Origin: Dyadobacter chenhuakuii
GTDB lineage: Bacteria; Bacteroidota; Bacteroidia; Cytophagales; Spirosomataceae
Length of the DNA stretch: 64,000 bases
Assembly (NCBI RefSeq): GCF_023821985.2
Contig: NZ_CP098805.1
Location: forward strand, 2,356,001 to 2,420,000
Reading direction: 5' to 3'
Under the pieces are notes generated by a model, which did not search any database, was not told the DNA's origin, and worked only from the letters and a program-made list of their open reading frames with translations. This document shows positions 1 to 9,623 of the stretch, piece by piece. Numbering within the stretch: position 1 is the first letter of the stretch; each line of letters starts with the position of its first letter. A program made the position numbers and the translations under genes.

Positions 1-1146
1 GCGGTTTTTGTAAGGAGCTGCTTTGTGCGTTGGATTGGTCCAGCTGAAACGTGTTCCGTCCATCAGTTCGTAATCATCAACCAGCAGGCCGATAGGCGTA
101 TTTCCAGCCCAGTTGTGGTAACCGTTAGGACCGTTGTTCAAGCCGGTCTGACGGGCACCTTCGCTAAGGCTAGGTGTGAAATACCGTCCGAAAATGATTT
201 CATTGGCAGCAGATGCGTCCAGTGATTTATCAGCACTCGCACCGCCCATAGCGATGGAAATGTAATTGATCCTTCCCTGTGCAGGCGTTACCGGAGCAGT
301 CAGATTAAGTTTATATCCACCGTCCGTTGCAGCCAGTGCCGCTTTTGCAGCAGCATGCGCAGCCGTCCAGCGCGCCTTTCTGTCACCGGATACATAACCC
401 AGGAATTCAGGGTTAGGGTAAGCAGCAAGCACAGCTGATTTGGCTTTCGCAGTCGTCATATCATGCAAATCGCTGGCAGCATAAACCAACACTCTGGATT
501 TCAGCGACAATGCAGCCGCTTCGCTTGCACGGCCTTTCACAATCGTTTTGCCTTTCAGCAACATGGCAGCGCTGTCCAGGTCAGTAACGATGCGGTTCAC
601 ACATTCTTCATAGGTGTTACGGGGCACAGAGTAATCTTCATTCAGGTTATAAACCCTCGTAATGATCGGCGCAGATCCGTAGTAGCGAACAAGCTGCTGA
701 TAGTAATATCCGCGCAGGAAATAAGATTCTCCCATCAGACGGGCTTTCAAAGTTTCATCCGTGAAAGTCGCCGTTTTCAGATTAGCAATCGCAAGGTTTG
801 CAGCCCTGATCCTGGTATACATCGGGCCCCAGCCATAAGTATCATCTACCCAGCCAAGATTGGAAGGACTCAAACTTCCTTCGTTTACCGTATTAATGTT
901 CCGGCCTGTGTGCGTAAATACTGCTTCATCCGTAAGAGAAGCCAGCATCTGCTCACTAAAACCGCCTTGCTGAAGACCCGCGTAAATACCTGTTACAAAT
1001 CCTTCGGCAAGCGGACCTTCCTTCCAAACTTCTTCTGACGGAATTTCAGTTGGAGGCGTTACGTCCAAGAATTCCGTGTCGCAGGACACCAGCCCGAATG
1101 AGCCAAGTGCTGCTAAAAATATCCAATGTTTATAATTCAGTTTCAT
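1..1146 (-). CDS. RagB/SusD family nutrient-uptake lipoprotein, C-terminus cut by window edge
   Basis: Outer-membrane surface lipoprotein that binds glycan or other nutrient and hands it to its SusC partner. The frame is open from the ATG at 1146 to the window edge (382 residues seen; full SusD proteins have about 450-600). The N-terminus MKLNYKHWIFLAALGSFGLVSC is a lipoprotein signal ending in a lipobox-like VSC. It is followed by the usual SusD start (DTEFLDVTPPTEIP) and helical TPR-like segments, including a SusD-typical stretch (GESYFLRGYYYQQLVRYYGS, about residues 151-170). The SusC stop lies only 9 nt upstream of its ATG, so the pair is co-transcribed. The substrate cannot be told from sequence. 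Confidence 0.93.
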   Translation of the reverse strand, partial: MKLNYKHWIFLAALGSFGLVSCDTEFLDVTPPTEIPSEEVWKEGPLAEGFVTGIYAGLQQGGFSEQMLASLTDEAVFTHTGRNINTVNEGSLSPSNLGWVDDTYGWGPMYTRIRAANLAIANLKTATFTDETLKARLMGESYFLRGYYYQQLVRYYGSAPIITRVYNLNEDYSVPRNTYEECVNRIVTDLDSAAMLLKGKTIVKGRASEAAALSLKSRVLVYAASDLHDMTTAKAKSAVLAAYPNPEFLGYVSGDRKARWTAAHAAAKAALAATDGGYKLNLTAPVTPAQGRINYISIAMGGASADKSLDASAANEIIFGRYFTPSLSEGARQTGLNNGPNGYHNWAGNTPIGLLVDDYELMDGTRFSWTNPTHKAAPYKNR

Positions 1147-1155
1147 TTCTAATTC

Positions 1156-4100
1156 TTAAAAAGTTACACGTACACCTGCATTAAGTACTCGCGATTGCGG
1201 ATAGTATTGTCCGTTTGAGCTTGTAGATTCCGGATCCCAGATCTTAATCTTGTCAAATGTGAACAAGTTAAGTCCGTTAACATACAGTCTCAGGTTACCC
1301 AAACCGATTTTGCTTCCAATTTCAGAAGGCAGATTGTAACCAAGCTCAATGTTTTTAAGACGCAGATAATTGTTGCTTCTCAGGAAATAAGTGTTGGCAC
1401 CGGCGTTGTCGAAATTGGTATAATAAGTGTTATTTCTGTTGGCCAGCCTAGGTTCTGTTGAACTTGGATTATCGATGGTCCAGCGGTTATCATATGCATA
1501 TTGCAGATAGTTACCAATGTCACCCGACTCCGTTTGTCCAATGTACTGCAACCCGCCTAATGCGCCCTGGAACAGGATTGAAAGGTCAAATGCTTTGTAA
1601 CCTAAGTTGATCGACGCACCGCCGGTGAATTGCGGACGGTTTGTTTTTTCAGATCTTACTTTATCATCAGCTGTGATTCTTCCATCTCCGTTGATATCCT
1701 TAAACTTCATGTCACCCGGACGGATCGTTCCTGTGATACCTTTGTAATCCAATGGGTTGGCATCAACTTCGCTCTGATCGCGGAACACACCGTCGTACTG
1801 ATACGCCAGGAATGAGTTATATGGCATTCCCGTTGTCTGCTGGTACGTAGGTGCACCCGGCGTTTCATCCCAAAATTTGATCTGGTTCTTCGCATAACCA
1901 CCATTCACGCTCACAGAGTAAGTAAAGTCGTCTAAGCTGCCATCATAGCTCACTTTGAATTCCCATCCTTTGTTTTGCAGCTTACCCAGGTTTTGAGGAG
2001 GAAGTTTTCCGTCAATACCGGCACTGGAAGGCGTAGAACCCGTTTTTGGGATCAGAATATTCGAACGGTTGTTCACGAAATAATCAAATTCGAAAGCAAC
2101 TTTATCGCGGAACAATGTTCCCTCGATACCGAAGTTCATATTGTTGGCAACCTCCCATGTAAATGCCTTGTTAGCCACACGTGATTCAAGAAGCGTTTTA
2201 GCAACCTGATCGTTGATCACGTAAGAACCAAAGCCCATTGTTGACAAATACTGGTATTCAGCAAGGATTTCTGTTCCGACCAAATACGGCTCAGCTCCCA
2301 TTTGTCCCCATGAACCACGGATTTTAACATTGTTCAGGAAGTTGATATTGCCCTTCCAGAAATCTTCTTCCGAAATTCTCCAACCTGCCGAAATCCCTGG
2401 GAAGAAACCAAAACGGCCATCCTGCGGGAATACGTAAGAACCATCCACGCGCCAAAGGAATTCCGCAAGATATTTCTCTTTGAAGTTATAACCAGCCCTA
2501 CCGAAGTAGCTCAAACGAGCTCTGTTAAACAAATCTGTATTGTTATAAGTTATCCCGTTAGCCGTTGTAGAACCTGAGTTACCAATGTTCTGCTCAGGCG
2601 TTCCGCCCGCAAAAAGCTGATCCACAACCGGTGAGATAAAGTAGCGACGGTAAGCAAAAAAACCATCCGCATCCACTTTCTCGCGCTGGATACCAGCCAT
2701 TACGTTGAAGTTATGCGAGCCGAAAGATTTCTCGTAAGAGACCTGACCTGTCAGCTGAATAGACAATTCCTGAGAGGAAGTTTCAGTCAAACGCGGATCG
2801 CTGAATGTAGAACGAACAGTTCCCGTCAGGAATGGAGAAGTTCCATCCGCTTCATAGGTTTTCTTATCCCAATAATAAAGCGTCCATGGTTTCTGGAATG
2901 ACTTCTGACGGCGGATTTGCTTATCAATCGCTGCCATTGCATTCACTTTCAAGCCTTCAACACCCGGAATAAGGATTTCGAGAGAACCGTTTGTTTGGAT
3001 ATAGTCACGTTTGTCATGGTTATAACCTGTTGTGTTGGTTGTAATAACCGCAGGGTTTTGACCATTCTCAATATCAGGACCAGGTCTTCCGTCCGGCCAG
3101 ATCGCGATCTCAGTAGGTTTTCCGCGCATCAACATACGGAAAATATCACCTGCACCACCACCATTAGGGAAACGACGGAATTCTTCACGAAGCGTCAGGC
3201 CCAGGTTCGCACTTACATATTTGTTGATTTTTGTATCCAGATTGATACGCATATCATACTGTTTGTAACCTGTTGCAGATTTTACATAGTTACCTTCCTG
3301 GTTAATGTGTCCGAGGGATGCCAGGTATCTGATGTTCTCACTACCGCCGGTTAACTGCAGGTTGTGACGTTGCTGCGGCGACCAGTTACGGATCACGCTG
3401 CCATACCAGTCTGTGTTCGGGTGAATCAAAGGATCAGATCCATCCGAAAATTTCTTGATATCATCCGGTGTGAAAACTGCATTCAATACATTGCCGTTGT
3501 CTTTTCTTGTGTAAGCGCCATTGGTATTGAACCCTTGCAACGCACCTGCCCACTCACCTACTTCGAGGTTATCATAAATCTGCAATTCGTTACGGATTGT
3601 AGCGTATTGCGTTGCATTTGACATTGTTGGGGTGCGCGTAGGCTGCCCGATACCCATGTTCAAATCGTACGACAACTGTGGTTTTCCAGTCTTACCTCTT
3701 TTTGTAGTGATCAGAATAACCCCGTTACCTGCACGCGAACCGTAGATAGCCGCCGCCGCATCTTTCAAAACGGATACGCTCTCAATATCGGCAGGGTTCA
3801 GACGGTCCAGACCACCACTTCTGTTGGGAACACCATCCACAACGATCAGTGCATTGCTGTTACCCAACGAGTTGGTTCCACGGATACGGATGGCAGAACC
3901 ATCGTAACCCGGCTCACCGCTGCCTTGTACAGCAGACACACCCGGCAGACGACCGCTTAATGTGTTGGAAAGGTTGGTTGCTGGTGCCTTTGCCAACTCG
4001 CCTCCCTTAACAGCTGTTACCGAGCCTGTTAATGTTGCTTTCTTGGCAGTTCCGTAACCTACAACCACCACTTCTTCAAGTGCTTTGGTATCGGTAAGCA

Positions 4101-4410
4101 ATTTTACATCCAGACTGGTTTTGTTGCCCAGCGGAATCTCCTGTGTAATGTAACCGATAAATGAAAATACCAACGTTGCGGATCCTGGTGCATTCACCGT
4201 GTAATTTCCTTCCAAATCCGTGACGGTACCCGTAGAAGTACCTTTTACCACAACGCTAACGCCGGGAAGCCCCTGCGACTGCTCATCATTGACTTTTCCC
4301 TTTACCGTAACATCCTGAGCAAATGTACCGGCCGTGACGATGAACGTCAGAAAAAGGGAAAAAAAGTACCGGCTTAGGCCCCGGCCTTTTTCAGGTTTAG
4401 AAATCCCCAT
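1156..4410 (-). CDS. SusC/RagA-type TonB-dependent outer-membrane transporter
   Basis: Imports the ligand captured by its SusD partner through the outer membrane using TonB energy. The protein has 1084 residues, normal for SusC. It begins with a signal peptide (to about residue 31, ending TFAQ), then a carboxypeptidase-regulatory-like beta domain (VTVKGKVNDEQSQGLPGVSV to about 110), and a TonB-box/plug entry with EEVVVVGYGT. The plug (about 120-235) contains the family hallmark LIVVDGVPN, and a long beta-barrel ends in VRVTF, a C-terminal Phe as expected for BAM substrates. SusD follows after 9 nt. No ECF sigma/anti-sigma pair or hybrid regulator is visible beside it, and I see no clear TAnnTTTG promoter upstream. 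Confidence 0.96.
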   Translation of the reverse strand: MGISKPEKGRGLSRYFFSLFLTFIVTAGTFAQDVTVKGKVNDEQSQGLPGVSVVVKGTSTGTVTDLEGNYTVNAPGSATLVFSFIGYITQEIPLGNKTSLDVKLLTDTKALEEVVVVGYGTAKKATLTGSVTAVKGGELAKAPATNLSNTLSGRLPGVSAVQGSGEPGYDGSAIRIRGTNSLGNSNALIVVDGVPNRSGGLDRLNPADIESVSVLKDAAAAIYGSRAGNGVILITTKRGKTGKPQLSYDLNMGIGQPTRTPTMSNATQYATIRNELQIYDNLEVGEWAGALQGFNTNGAYTRKDNGNVLNAVFTPDDIKKFSDGSDPLIHPNTDWYGSVIRNWSPQQRHNLQLTGGSENIRYLASLGHINQEGNYVKSATGYKQYDMRINLDTKINKYVSANLGLTLREEFRRFPNGGGAGDIFRMLMRGKPTEIAIWPDGRPGPDIENGQNPAVITTNTTGYNHDKRDYIQTNGSLEILIPGVEGLKVNAMAAIDKQIRRQKSFQKPWTLYYWDKKTYEADGTSPFLTGTVRSTFSDPRLTETSSQELSIQLTGQVSYEKSFGSHNFNVMAGIQREKVDADGFFAYRRYFISPVVDQLFAGGTPEQNIGNSGSTTANGITYNNTDLFNRARLSYFGRAGYNFKEKYLAEFLWRVDGSYVFPQDGRFGFFPGISAGWRISEEDFWKGNINFLNNVKIRGSWGQMGAEPYLVGTEILAEYQYLSTMGFGSYVINDQVAKTLLESRVANKAFTWEVANNMNFGIEGTLFRDKVAFEFDYFVNNRSNILIPKTGSTPSSAGIDGKLPPQNLGKLQNKGWEFKVSYDGSLDDFTYSVSVNGGYAKNQIKFWDETPGAPTYQQTTGMPYNSFLAYQYDGVFRDQSEVDANPLDYKGITGTIRPGDMKFKDINGDGRITADDKVRSEKTNRPQFTGGASINLGYKAFDLSILFQGALGGLQYIGQTESGDIGNYLQYAYDNRWTIDNPSSTEPRLANRNNTYYTNFDNAGANTYFLRSNNYLRLKNIELGYNLPSEIGSKIGLGNLRLYVNGLNLFTFDKIKIWDPESTSSNGQYYPQSRVLNAGVRVTF

Positions 4411-5009
4411 AAACAGAGTATAGATAGTAGATAGTTAAAAAATAGTTAAACAATGAAAAATCTTGACTTTATACAAATGGCATTCAGGCGTAATTCCTGT
4501 GTCTTTTTTACACAATTATTTTGATTAAAAATCAGTCACATTCTTTTCTCCGCGGGACATCATTTTCCGCGTAGCGCTATTATAAAATGTGAGGGGGTTG
4601 AAGCAAAAGCGGCATTTGCGCTGCTACATATTTGTCTTTGCGAAGCCGGCGAATTGGTAACCGGCAGTACAAAAAGATATGATATAATTCACATAAACAA
4701 GCATTCCTGCTTTCTGACTATGTTTTCTTCGAAAATAACCATAGGTTACTTTACGTATAGTCGCAAACAGTGTCTTTCGGACACTTAAATATTGTTTATT
4801 TCATAGATTGTTACAAAAATTTGATTTTCGATGGTGCCTTCACTAAACCAATTTCAACACTTTTCATGGCCATCCGTCGGCGCATCGCCGCATAGAAGAG
4901 AGCAAAAGAACATTCCGCCCGGTAATTCATATAACACCAAGCGAATTGTTTTTATTATGTTTTAAAAGAAAATATTTACATCACGTTATAAGCAGCGCTG
5001 ATAGGGAGT
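4411..5009. other. 599-bp intergenic region with no gene seen
   Basis: AT-rich region between the SusC start and the end of the downstream-facing SDR gene, both on the minus strand. It must carry the SusC promoter/leader and the SDR 3' end. I find no ORF with family resemblance, no tRNA and no exact TAnnTTTG box. A small hairpin (AGTGTC at 4769-4774 with GACACT at 4780-4785, 5-nt loop) and short direct repeats of TAGATAGT/ATAGTTAAA at about 4428-4450 are the only structures noted. Confidence 0.6.
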
Positions 5010-5795
5010 TCAATGCGCTGTCCAGCCGCCGTCAACCGTCATTATCGATCCAACCATGTAGCTGGAAGCTTCGCTGGCCAGGAAGATGGCGGCTCCCTGA
5101 ATTTCTTGCAGATTGGCCCAGCGCTGTAATGCGGTGGCGCCGATGATGATGTCGCGGGCTTCGTCGCTGTCGGCGATGGGGATGTTCATTTCGGTGAGGA
5201 ACGGGCCGGGACAGATCGCGTTGACATTGATGTTGAAAGGCGCAAGTTCCATCGCCAGTGCACGGGTCATTTGTACGACTGCTCCCTTACTGGCCGTGTA
5301 TGGCGTTCTGTTGGCTAGCCCTACCAGCCCCAGCGTGCTGGCCAGATTAATGATCTTGCCGCTTTTCTGCTGCTTCATGATGGGTGTAACGGCACGCGAT
5401 GCGAGCCACGTGCCGTTTACATTTACATCCATAACCCGGTTAAAATCTGCCGGCGAAAGCTCATCGATCGGCCCGCGTATATTGATACCCGCACTGTTGA
5501 TCAGGATATCGATTTTACCAAAAGCCGCTATCACGAATTTTGCCATAGCTTGGGTCTGTTCCAGGCTGGTAATGTCAGCCGGGAATGAGGTTATCCGTGT
5601 TCCGAATGAGCGCAATTCTTCCGCGCTCGTTTCGGCATCGGCTGCATTGCGGTTCACCAGCACAATATCGGCTCCGGCAGAAGCCAGCCCGGCAGCCATA
5701 GCCAGGCCAAGCCCTTTCGAGCCACCGGTGACAACGGCTACTTTTCCTGTCAGATCAAATAGCTTGATTCCTGGTAAATCTGAAACCGACATCAT
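5010..5795 (-). CDS. Short-chain dehydrogenase/reductase (gluconate 5-dehydrogenase-like)
   Basis: Cytosolic NAD(P)-dependent oxidoreductase, probably of a sugar, sugar acid or polyol. The 261 residues are the classical SDR length. Visible motifs are the TGGSKGLG nucleotide-binding loop (from residue 22), the NSAGIN signature, the NLAST catalytic serine strand, the YTASK active site (Tyr and Lys) and the ICPGPFLT segment after it. The C-terminus (MTVDGGWTAH) is typical. Two adjacent ATGs (5795 and 5792) are possible starts. The first directly abuts the TAA of the upstream esterase, so the two are almost certainly one transcript with translational coupling. The exact substrate is not readable. 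Confidence 0.92.
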   Translation of the reverse strand: MMSVSDLPGIKLFDLTGKVAVVTGGSKGLGLAMAAGLASAGADIVLVNRNAADAETSAEELRSFGTRITSFPADITSLEQTQAMAKFVIAAFGKIDILINSAGINIRGPIDELSPADFNRVMDVNVNGTWLASRAVTPIMKQQKSGKIINLASTLGLVGLANRTPYTASKGAVVQMTRALAMELAPFNINVNAICPGPFLTEMNIPIADSDEARDIIIGATALQRWANLQEIQGAAIFLASEASSYMVGSIMTVDGGWTAH

Positions 5796-6662
5796 TTAGT
5801 ACTGATGAAACGACTGTGATACGAATTCGAGCACTTTGGGCAATGACTCTCTCCAATAGGTCCAGTTATGCGCACCATCGCGGATCCTGAATTCATGCGG
5901 GATTTCCTTTTTCTTCATTGCAATGTGAACCAGGCTGTTGCCTTCGTACAGGAAGTCATCGTCGCCGCAGTCAATGTACCAGCGAACGGCTTTTTTCTGA
6001 TCGTCTTTGATGTTGTTGATCAATGCCAGGGCGCTGTGGCGGTTGTAATAATTGGTCACTGTGGAATCCTGAATGTCGGGGTTGGCATTGTTGCGCTGTA
6101 AATTCTTTTTCGCGTCCTCCACCGTGATCGGGCCGGCTGCTGCGCTCAATGGGCAGGCCGACGAAAAGAGTTCGGGATGGTGCAACGCATACATGAAAGT
6201 GCCTCCTCCTCCCATCGAAAGTCCGGATATAGCCCTGAATTTCTTGTTGGCCTTGATCCTGAACTTTTTCTCCACATGCGGCATCAGTTCCTGAAAAAAG
6301 AAATCTTCATAGTTCCAGTCGCCTTTTACATCATTGAAATAACCCCTTCTTCCCGTGTCTGCGTCCGGCATAACGATGATCATGGGCGTTGCGGAACCTT
6401 CGCGGATGGCTTTGTCGGTAATGTTAAGGACTTCGCCAAACTGGACCCAGCCGGTGTGGTCATCGCCGGCACCGTGCAGCAGGTAAAGCACAGGATAGCT
6501 TCTTTCTGAGGTCGCGTAATCGGGCGGCAGGTAAATGGCGTATTTTCTTTCCGATTTAAGGAGCTTACTGGGAACTGATAAATTATCCATTACCTTGCCC
6601 GTTTGGGCAAATGTGGGAACCGCCAGCATAGCCAGCAGAAAAGTAGCGTAAATCTTGCGCAT
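5796..6662 (-). CDS. Secreted alpha/beta-hydrolase esterase (CE1/esterase D-like)
   Basis: Exported esterase, probably removing acyl or feruloyl/acetyl groups from carbohydrates. A signal peptide (MRKIYATFLLAMLAVPTFAQ) is followed by a putative-esterase domain. Motifs: YPVLYLLHGAGDDHTGW (oxyanion region), GLSMGGGGT with nucleophile Ser149, DCGDDDF (acid) and GAHNWTYWRESLP (catalytic His). The length of 288 residues fits this family, which resembles the feruloyl-esterase modules of xylanases. Its stop codon touches the ATG of the SDR gene. The SusCD pair downstream suggests glycan use, but the substrate is inferred only from context. Confidence 0.9.
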   Translation of the reverse strand: MRKIYATFLLAMLAVPTFAQTGKVMDNLSVPSKLLKSERKYAIYLPPDYATSERSYPVLYLLHGAGDDHTGWVQFGEVLNITDKAIREGSATPMIIVMPDADTGRRGYFNDVKGDWNYEDFFFQELMPHVEKKFRIKANKKFRAISGLSMGGGGTFMYALHHPELFSSACPLSAAAGPITVEDAKKNLQRNNANPDIQDSTVTNYYNRHSALALINNIKDDQKKAVRWYIDCGDDDFLYEGNSLVHIAMKKKEIPHEFRIRDGAHNWTYWRESLPKVLEFVSQSFHQY

Positions 6663-6716
6663 AGATCCGGGTTGATTTGGTTTAAAAAATCCTTCGGACT
6701 AAAAAGTAACCGCGCA

Positions 6717-8141
6717 TCACACTTTACCCGCAATGTTAGTAATCATTCCTTTAAAAATGAATGCATGAAAAGGAAGCACCGAGTACCAGTATAACCTTCC
6801 CGCCAAGCCAAGGGGGCGAAATGTGGCCGTTTGCTTCAAAACATTGTTTTCATCGAGGCAAAATTCCAGCCAGGCTTCGCCGGGAAGCTTCATTTCCGCG
6901 TATAGCAAAAGACGCTTTTCTTCTTTGTTAGCAAGCAGCACCCGCCAGAAATCGAGCGGATCGCCCGGATAGATTTGCTCGGGATGCCTTCTCCCGCGCC
7001 GCAGCCCTACCCCGCCCGTAACCTTGTCCAGAAACCCGCGTATCTCCCAAAGCCAGGTTCCATAATACCAGCCGGTTTTGCCGCCGATGGACCAGATCCT
7101 TTTCAACACATACTCAGGATCATCGATTTTAAGTTCTCTTTTATCAATAAAACAACCGTTGGTTGGCACTTGCATGTAACTGGAAATGCCTTTGGAAAGT
7201 GCCGCACTGCTTTGTGCGCCCGTCCAGCTGGATAAAACCTGATTCTGCTCTATTTTATCAAATGCCAGACGGATTGCTTTTTCATAGCCAATAAGCTCAA
7301 TGTGAAGCTTTTCCGCGAGATCATTCGGTCGGCAGACAACCTTGACCTTCATGCTGTGCACAAGATTTTTAGCGAGGGAATAAGAGGTGGAAGTGACAAA
7401 ATAGAGCCAGTAGGACGATAATTTGGGCGTCATAACAGGCACCACCAGAATGCGTCGTTTCAACCCACGGACTTCTGCAAATTTCAGCAGCATCTGTTTG
7501 TAAGTCAAAATGTCCGGGCCGCCTATGTCGAAACTTTTCCCATAGGTTTCTTCCAAAAGCAATGTGCCGGTCAGGAAATCGACGACATTACGGATGGCTA
7601 TGGGCTGACACTGCGTATGCAACCAGCGCGGCGTGATCATGACTGGCAGTTTTTCGACAAGATCTCTGATAATTTCAAAAGAAGCGCTGCCCGAACCGAC
7701 AATGATGCCAGCACGCAATGTTGTCAATGCATAATGTTCGGATTTCAGGATTTCCTCGACGTTTTTGCGGGAGAGCAAATGTTTCGAAAGATCTTCTTCA
7801 TTGATAATGCCGCTCAGATAAATGACCTGCCGGGCTTGCGTTCCTTCAACTCTTTGCTTGAAATGCGTGGCAGTGGTTTCTTCCAGTTTCTCAAAATCCT
7901 CCCCGCCGCCCGTGGACATGGAGTGGATCAGATAATAGGCGGCGTCGATGTCATCCGGGATGTTAGCAAGCGTTTCTACACGCAAAAAGTCCACTTCCAA
8001 AACAGTTGCGTCAGGGAACTGCTGCGCATTGAAACGCTGCTTATCCCTGACGCAACAAAATACTTCATGCCCTGCTTCCAGCAGCACCGGCAGTAATCGC
8101 TGTGCAATGTATCCGGTGGCACCCGTCAGTAGGATTTTCAT
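6717..8141 (-). CDS. NAD(P)-binding SDR-family protein with C-terminal DUF2867
   Basis: Atypical extended SDR followed by a DUF2867 (SRPBCC-like) domain. The N-terminal half (residues 1 to about 290) begins MKILLTGATGYIAQRL with the TGATGYI dinucleotide loop, and has AYYLIHSMSTGG and a YLSGI strand. The C-terminal half (about 300-474) contains GWYYGTWLWEIRG and the PGDPLDFWRVL segment typical of this fusion. The 474-residue length matches the family. The real substrate of these proteins is not established. The upstream Gfo/Idh/MocA gene ends 10 nt before its ATG, so both are in one transcription unit. Confidence 0.88.
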   Translation of the reverse strand: MKILLTGATGYIAQRLLPVLLEAGHEVFCCVRDKQRFNAQQFPDATVLEVDFLRVETLANIPDDIDAAYYLIHSMSTGGGEDFEKLEETTATHFKQRVEGTQARQVIYLSGIINEEDLSKHLLSRKNVEEILKSEHYALTTLRAGIIVGSGSASFEIIRDLVEKLPVMITPRWLHTQCQPIAIRNVVDFLTGTLLLEETYGKSFDIGGPDILTYKQMLLKFAEVRGLKRRILVVPVMTPKLSSYWLYFVTSTSYSLAKNLVHSMKVKVVCRPNDLAEKLHIELIGYEKAIRLAFDKIEQNQVLSSWTGAQSSAALSKGISSYMQVPTNGCFIDKRELKIDDPEYVLKRIWSIGGKTGWYYGTWLWEIRGFLDKVTGGVGLRRGRRHPEQIYPGDPLDFWRVLLANKEEKRLLLYAEMKLPGEAWLEFCLDENNVLKQTATFRPLGLAGRLYWYSVLPFHAFIFKGMITNIAGKV

Positions 8142-8151
8142 TCAGTTTGAT

Positions 8152-9531
8152 TTATTTCTTTTTAACCTTCATCGCAACGGGGTCCCAGTTGATGATTTTT
8201 TTGGAAAAATAACTTTCATTACAAGCCAAAACAGGCGCTGCGGCGCGGAAACCGAAAATCGGGTCTTCAATTGTTCCTACGCTTCCTTTTTTGATGTTGT
8301 CAAAAAAATCGGCGAAATGGTTGGCATGCGCATCGTCCTCTTTCGGAGCTGTGAACTTTACTTCTTTTACCGGCTCGGCCTTGCGGGTGTCTTCCGGATA
8401 TTGGGCATCGTATTGTTTTTTAAAAGCCTGCTGTTCGCTTTCCGAGAACGTGTTATAACTGTCGTATCCCCCGAAACCAGGCGCTTTTGGGAGCTTTTTC
8501 TTGGTTAATACCAAATTATTTTCTGTAAATTCTATCTGCCCTTCGGTTCCGATGATACGCGTGTTGTTCGCGATCGCACCAGCATTGGCAAAGTTCACGC
8601 GCAGCACCATTTGGAAATTAGCGTGAATGTCTGTTTTTGGGTAATCCAAAATGGAAACCAGCACATCCGGCACGTCACGGCCATCTTTCCAGTAACTCAG
8701 CTCGCCTGACGACATAATGCGTTCGGGCCCTAGGGAATTAGTAACAAAATGCACGCCAGTGATCAAATGCACAAACAAATCCCCGCCTACGCCTGTCCCG
8801 TAATCCCGGTAATTTCTCCATCTGAAAAAGCGCTTGGCCTCAAACGGAACTTTGGGCGCATCGCCCAGGAATTGGTCCCAATCCAATGTGGTCTGCGACG
8901 CATCCGTCGGAATCGAGTAATTCCAGGCCCCTATGGAGTTAAAACGGTCATTATTAGACTCTACATAATTGATCTCCCCGATTTCGCCTGCCTGAAAAAG
9001 CCTTTTAGCTTCCTTAAAAGAAGCAGAACTAATGCGCTGGCTGCCGATCTGCATGGTCTTGCCCGATTTTTTCCAGGCGTCGATCACAGAAAGGCCTTCG
9101 TTAATGTGGTGCACCATTGGTTTTTCACAATAAACATGCTTGCCGGCCTGCAATGACGCTTTGGTAATATGGTCATGCCAATGGTCCGGCGTTACGATCA
9201 GGACGGCGTCAATGTCTTTTCTTTCCAGGATCTGACGATGGTCACGTGTTGTAAAAATATCTTTTCCGAAAACCTCTTTTACCCTGGCCAGCCTGCCGTC
9301 ATACAGGTCTGCAGCAGCAACGAACTCTGCATCGGGCGCGCCTCTCAATGCAGCTTTCGTATCCTGGTGGCCCTGGATTCCCATCCCGATTGTCGCAAAA
9401 CGGATCTTATCATTGGGGCTGATCTTTTTGAGGTCTTTGATAATGTTGAAAGGCTTGGCAATGCTTTCAGTAGCTAACAAAGCGGAGGCCGCTGTTACGT
9501 TCCTGAGAAATTTCCGTCGGGTAGGATTCAT
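8152..9531 (-). CDS. Tat-exported Gfo/Idh/MocA family oxidoreductase
   Basis: NAD(P)-dependent sugar or pseudo-sugar oxidoreductase, exported folded to the periplasm. I chose the ATG at 9531 because it puts the twin-arginine signal (MNPTRRKFLRNVTAASALLA) at the N-terminus; an in-frame extension to 9603 has no resemblance to anything. The mature protein (459 residues in all) shows a Rossmann loop GMGIQGH, the VTPDHWH strand and the family lysine motif GKHVYCEKPM, followed by the Gfo/Idh/MocA alpha/beta domain with CGGDLFVH-like text (GVGGDLFVHLITGVHFV). It leads an apparent minus-strand unit with the DUF2867 protein. In Bacteroidota such exported proteins are linked to keto-sugar or glycoside oxidation; the substrate here is unknown. 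Confidence 0.92.
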   Translation of the reverse strand: MNPTRRKFLRNVTAASALLATESIAKPFNIIKDLKKISPNDKIRFATIGMGIQGHQDTKAALRGAPDAEFVAAADLYDGRLARVKEVFGKDIFTTRDHRQILERKDIDAVLIVTPDHWHDHITKASLQAGKHVYCEKPMVHHINEGLSVIDAWKKSGKTMQIGSQRISSASFKEAKRLFQAGEIGEINYVESNNDRFNSIGAWNYSIPTDASQTTLDWDQFLGDAPKVPFEAKRFFRWRNYRDYGTGVGGDLFVHLITGVHFVTNSLGPERIMSSGELSYWKDGRDVPDVLVSILDYPKTDIHANFQMVLRVNFANAGAIANNTRIIGTEGQIEFTENNLVLTKKKLPKAPGFGGYDSYNTFSESEQQAFKKQYDAQYPEDTRKAEPVKEVKFTAPKEDDAHANHFADFFDNIKKGSVGTIEDPIFGFRAAAPVLACNESYFSKKIINWDPVAMKVKKK

Positions 9532-9623
9532 ATTAAATATGACTAAAATGTTACATTGTGATGATTCCACTAAAATAAGGAATAAATGTTTGTCGAACCA
9601 CAACGATCTTCTATTTACAATTT

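Noticed and set aside
463..1038. 191-codon plus-strand ORF
   Set aside because: Opposite strand of the SusD gene, which reads through in the correct frame.
4946..5146. 66-codon plus-strand ORF in the gap after SusC
   Set aside because: Overlaps the SDR 3' end in antisense and has no signal, domain or promoter.
5113..5799. 228-codon plus-strand ORF opposite the SDR gene
   Set aside because: Antisense shadow of a gene with complete SDR motifs; no signature of its own.
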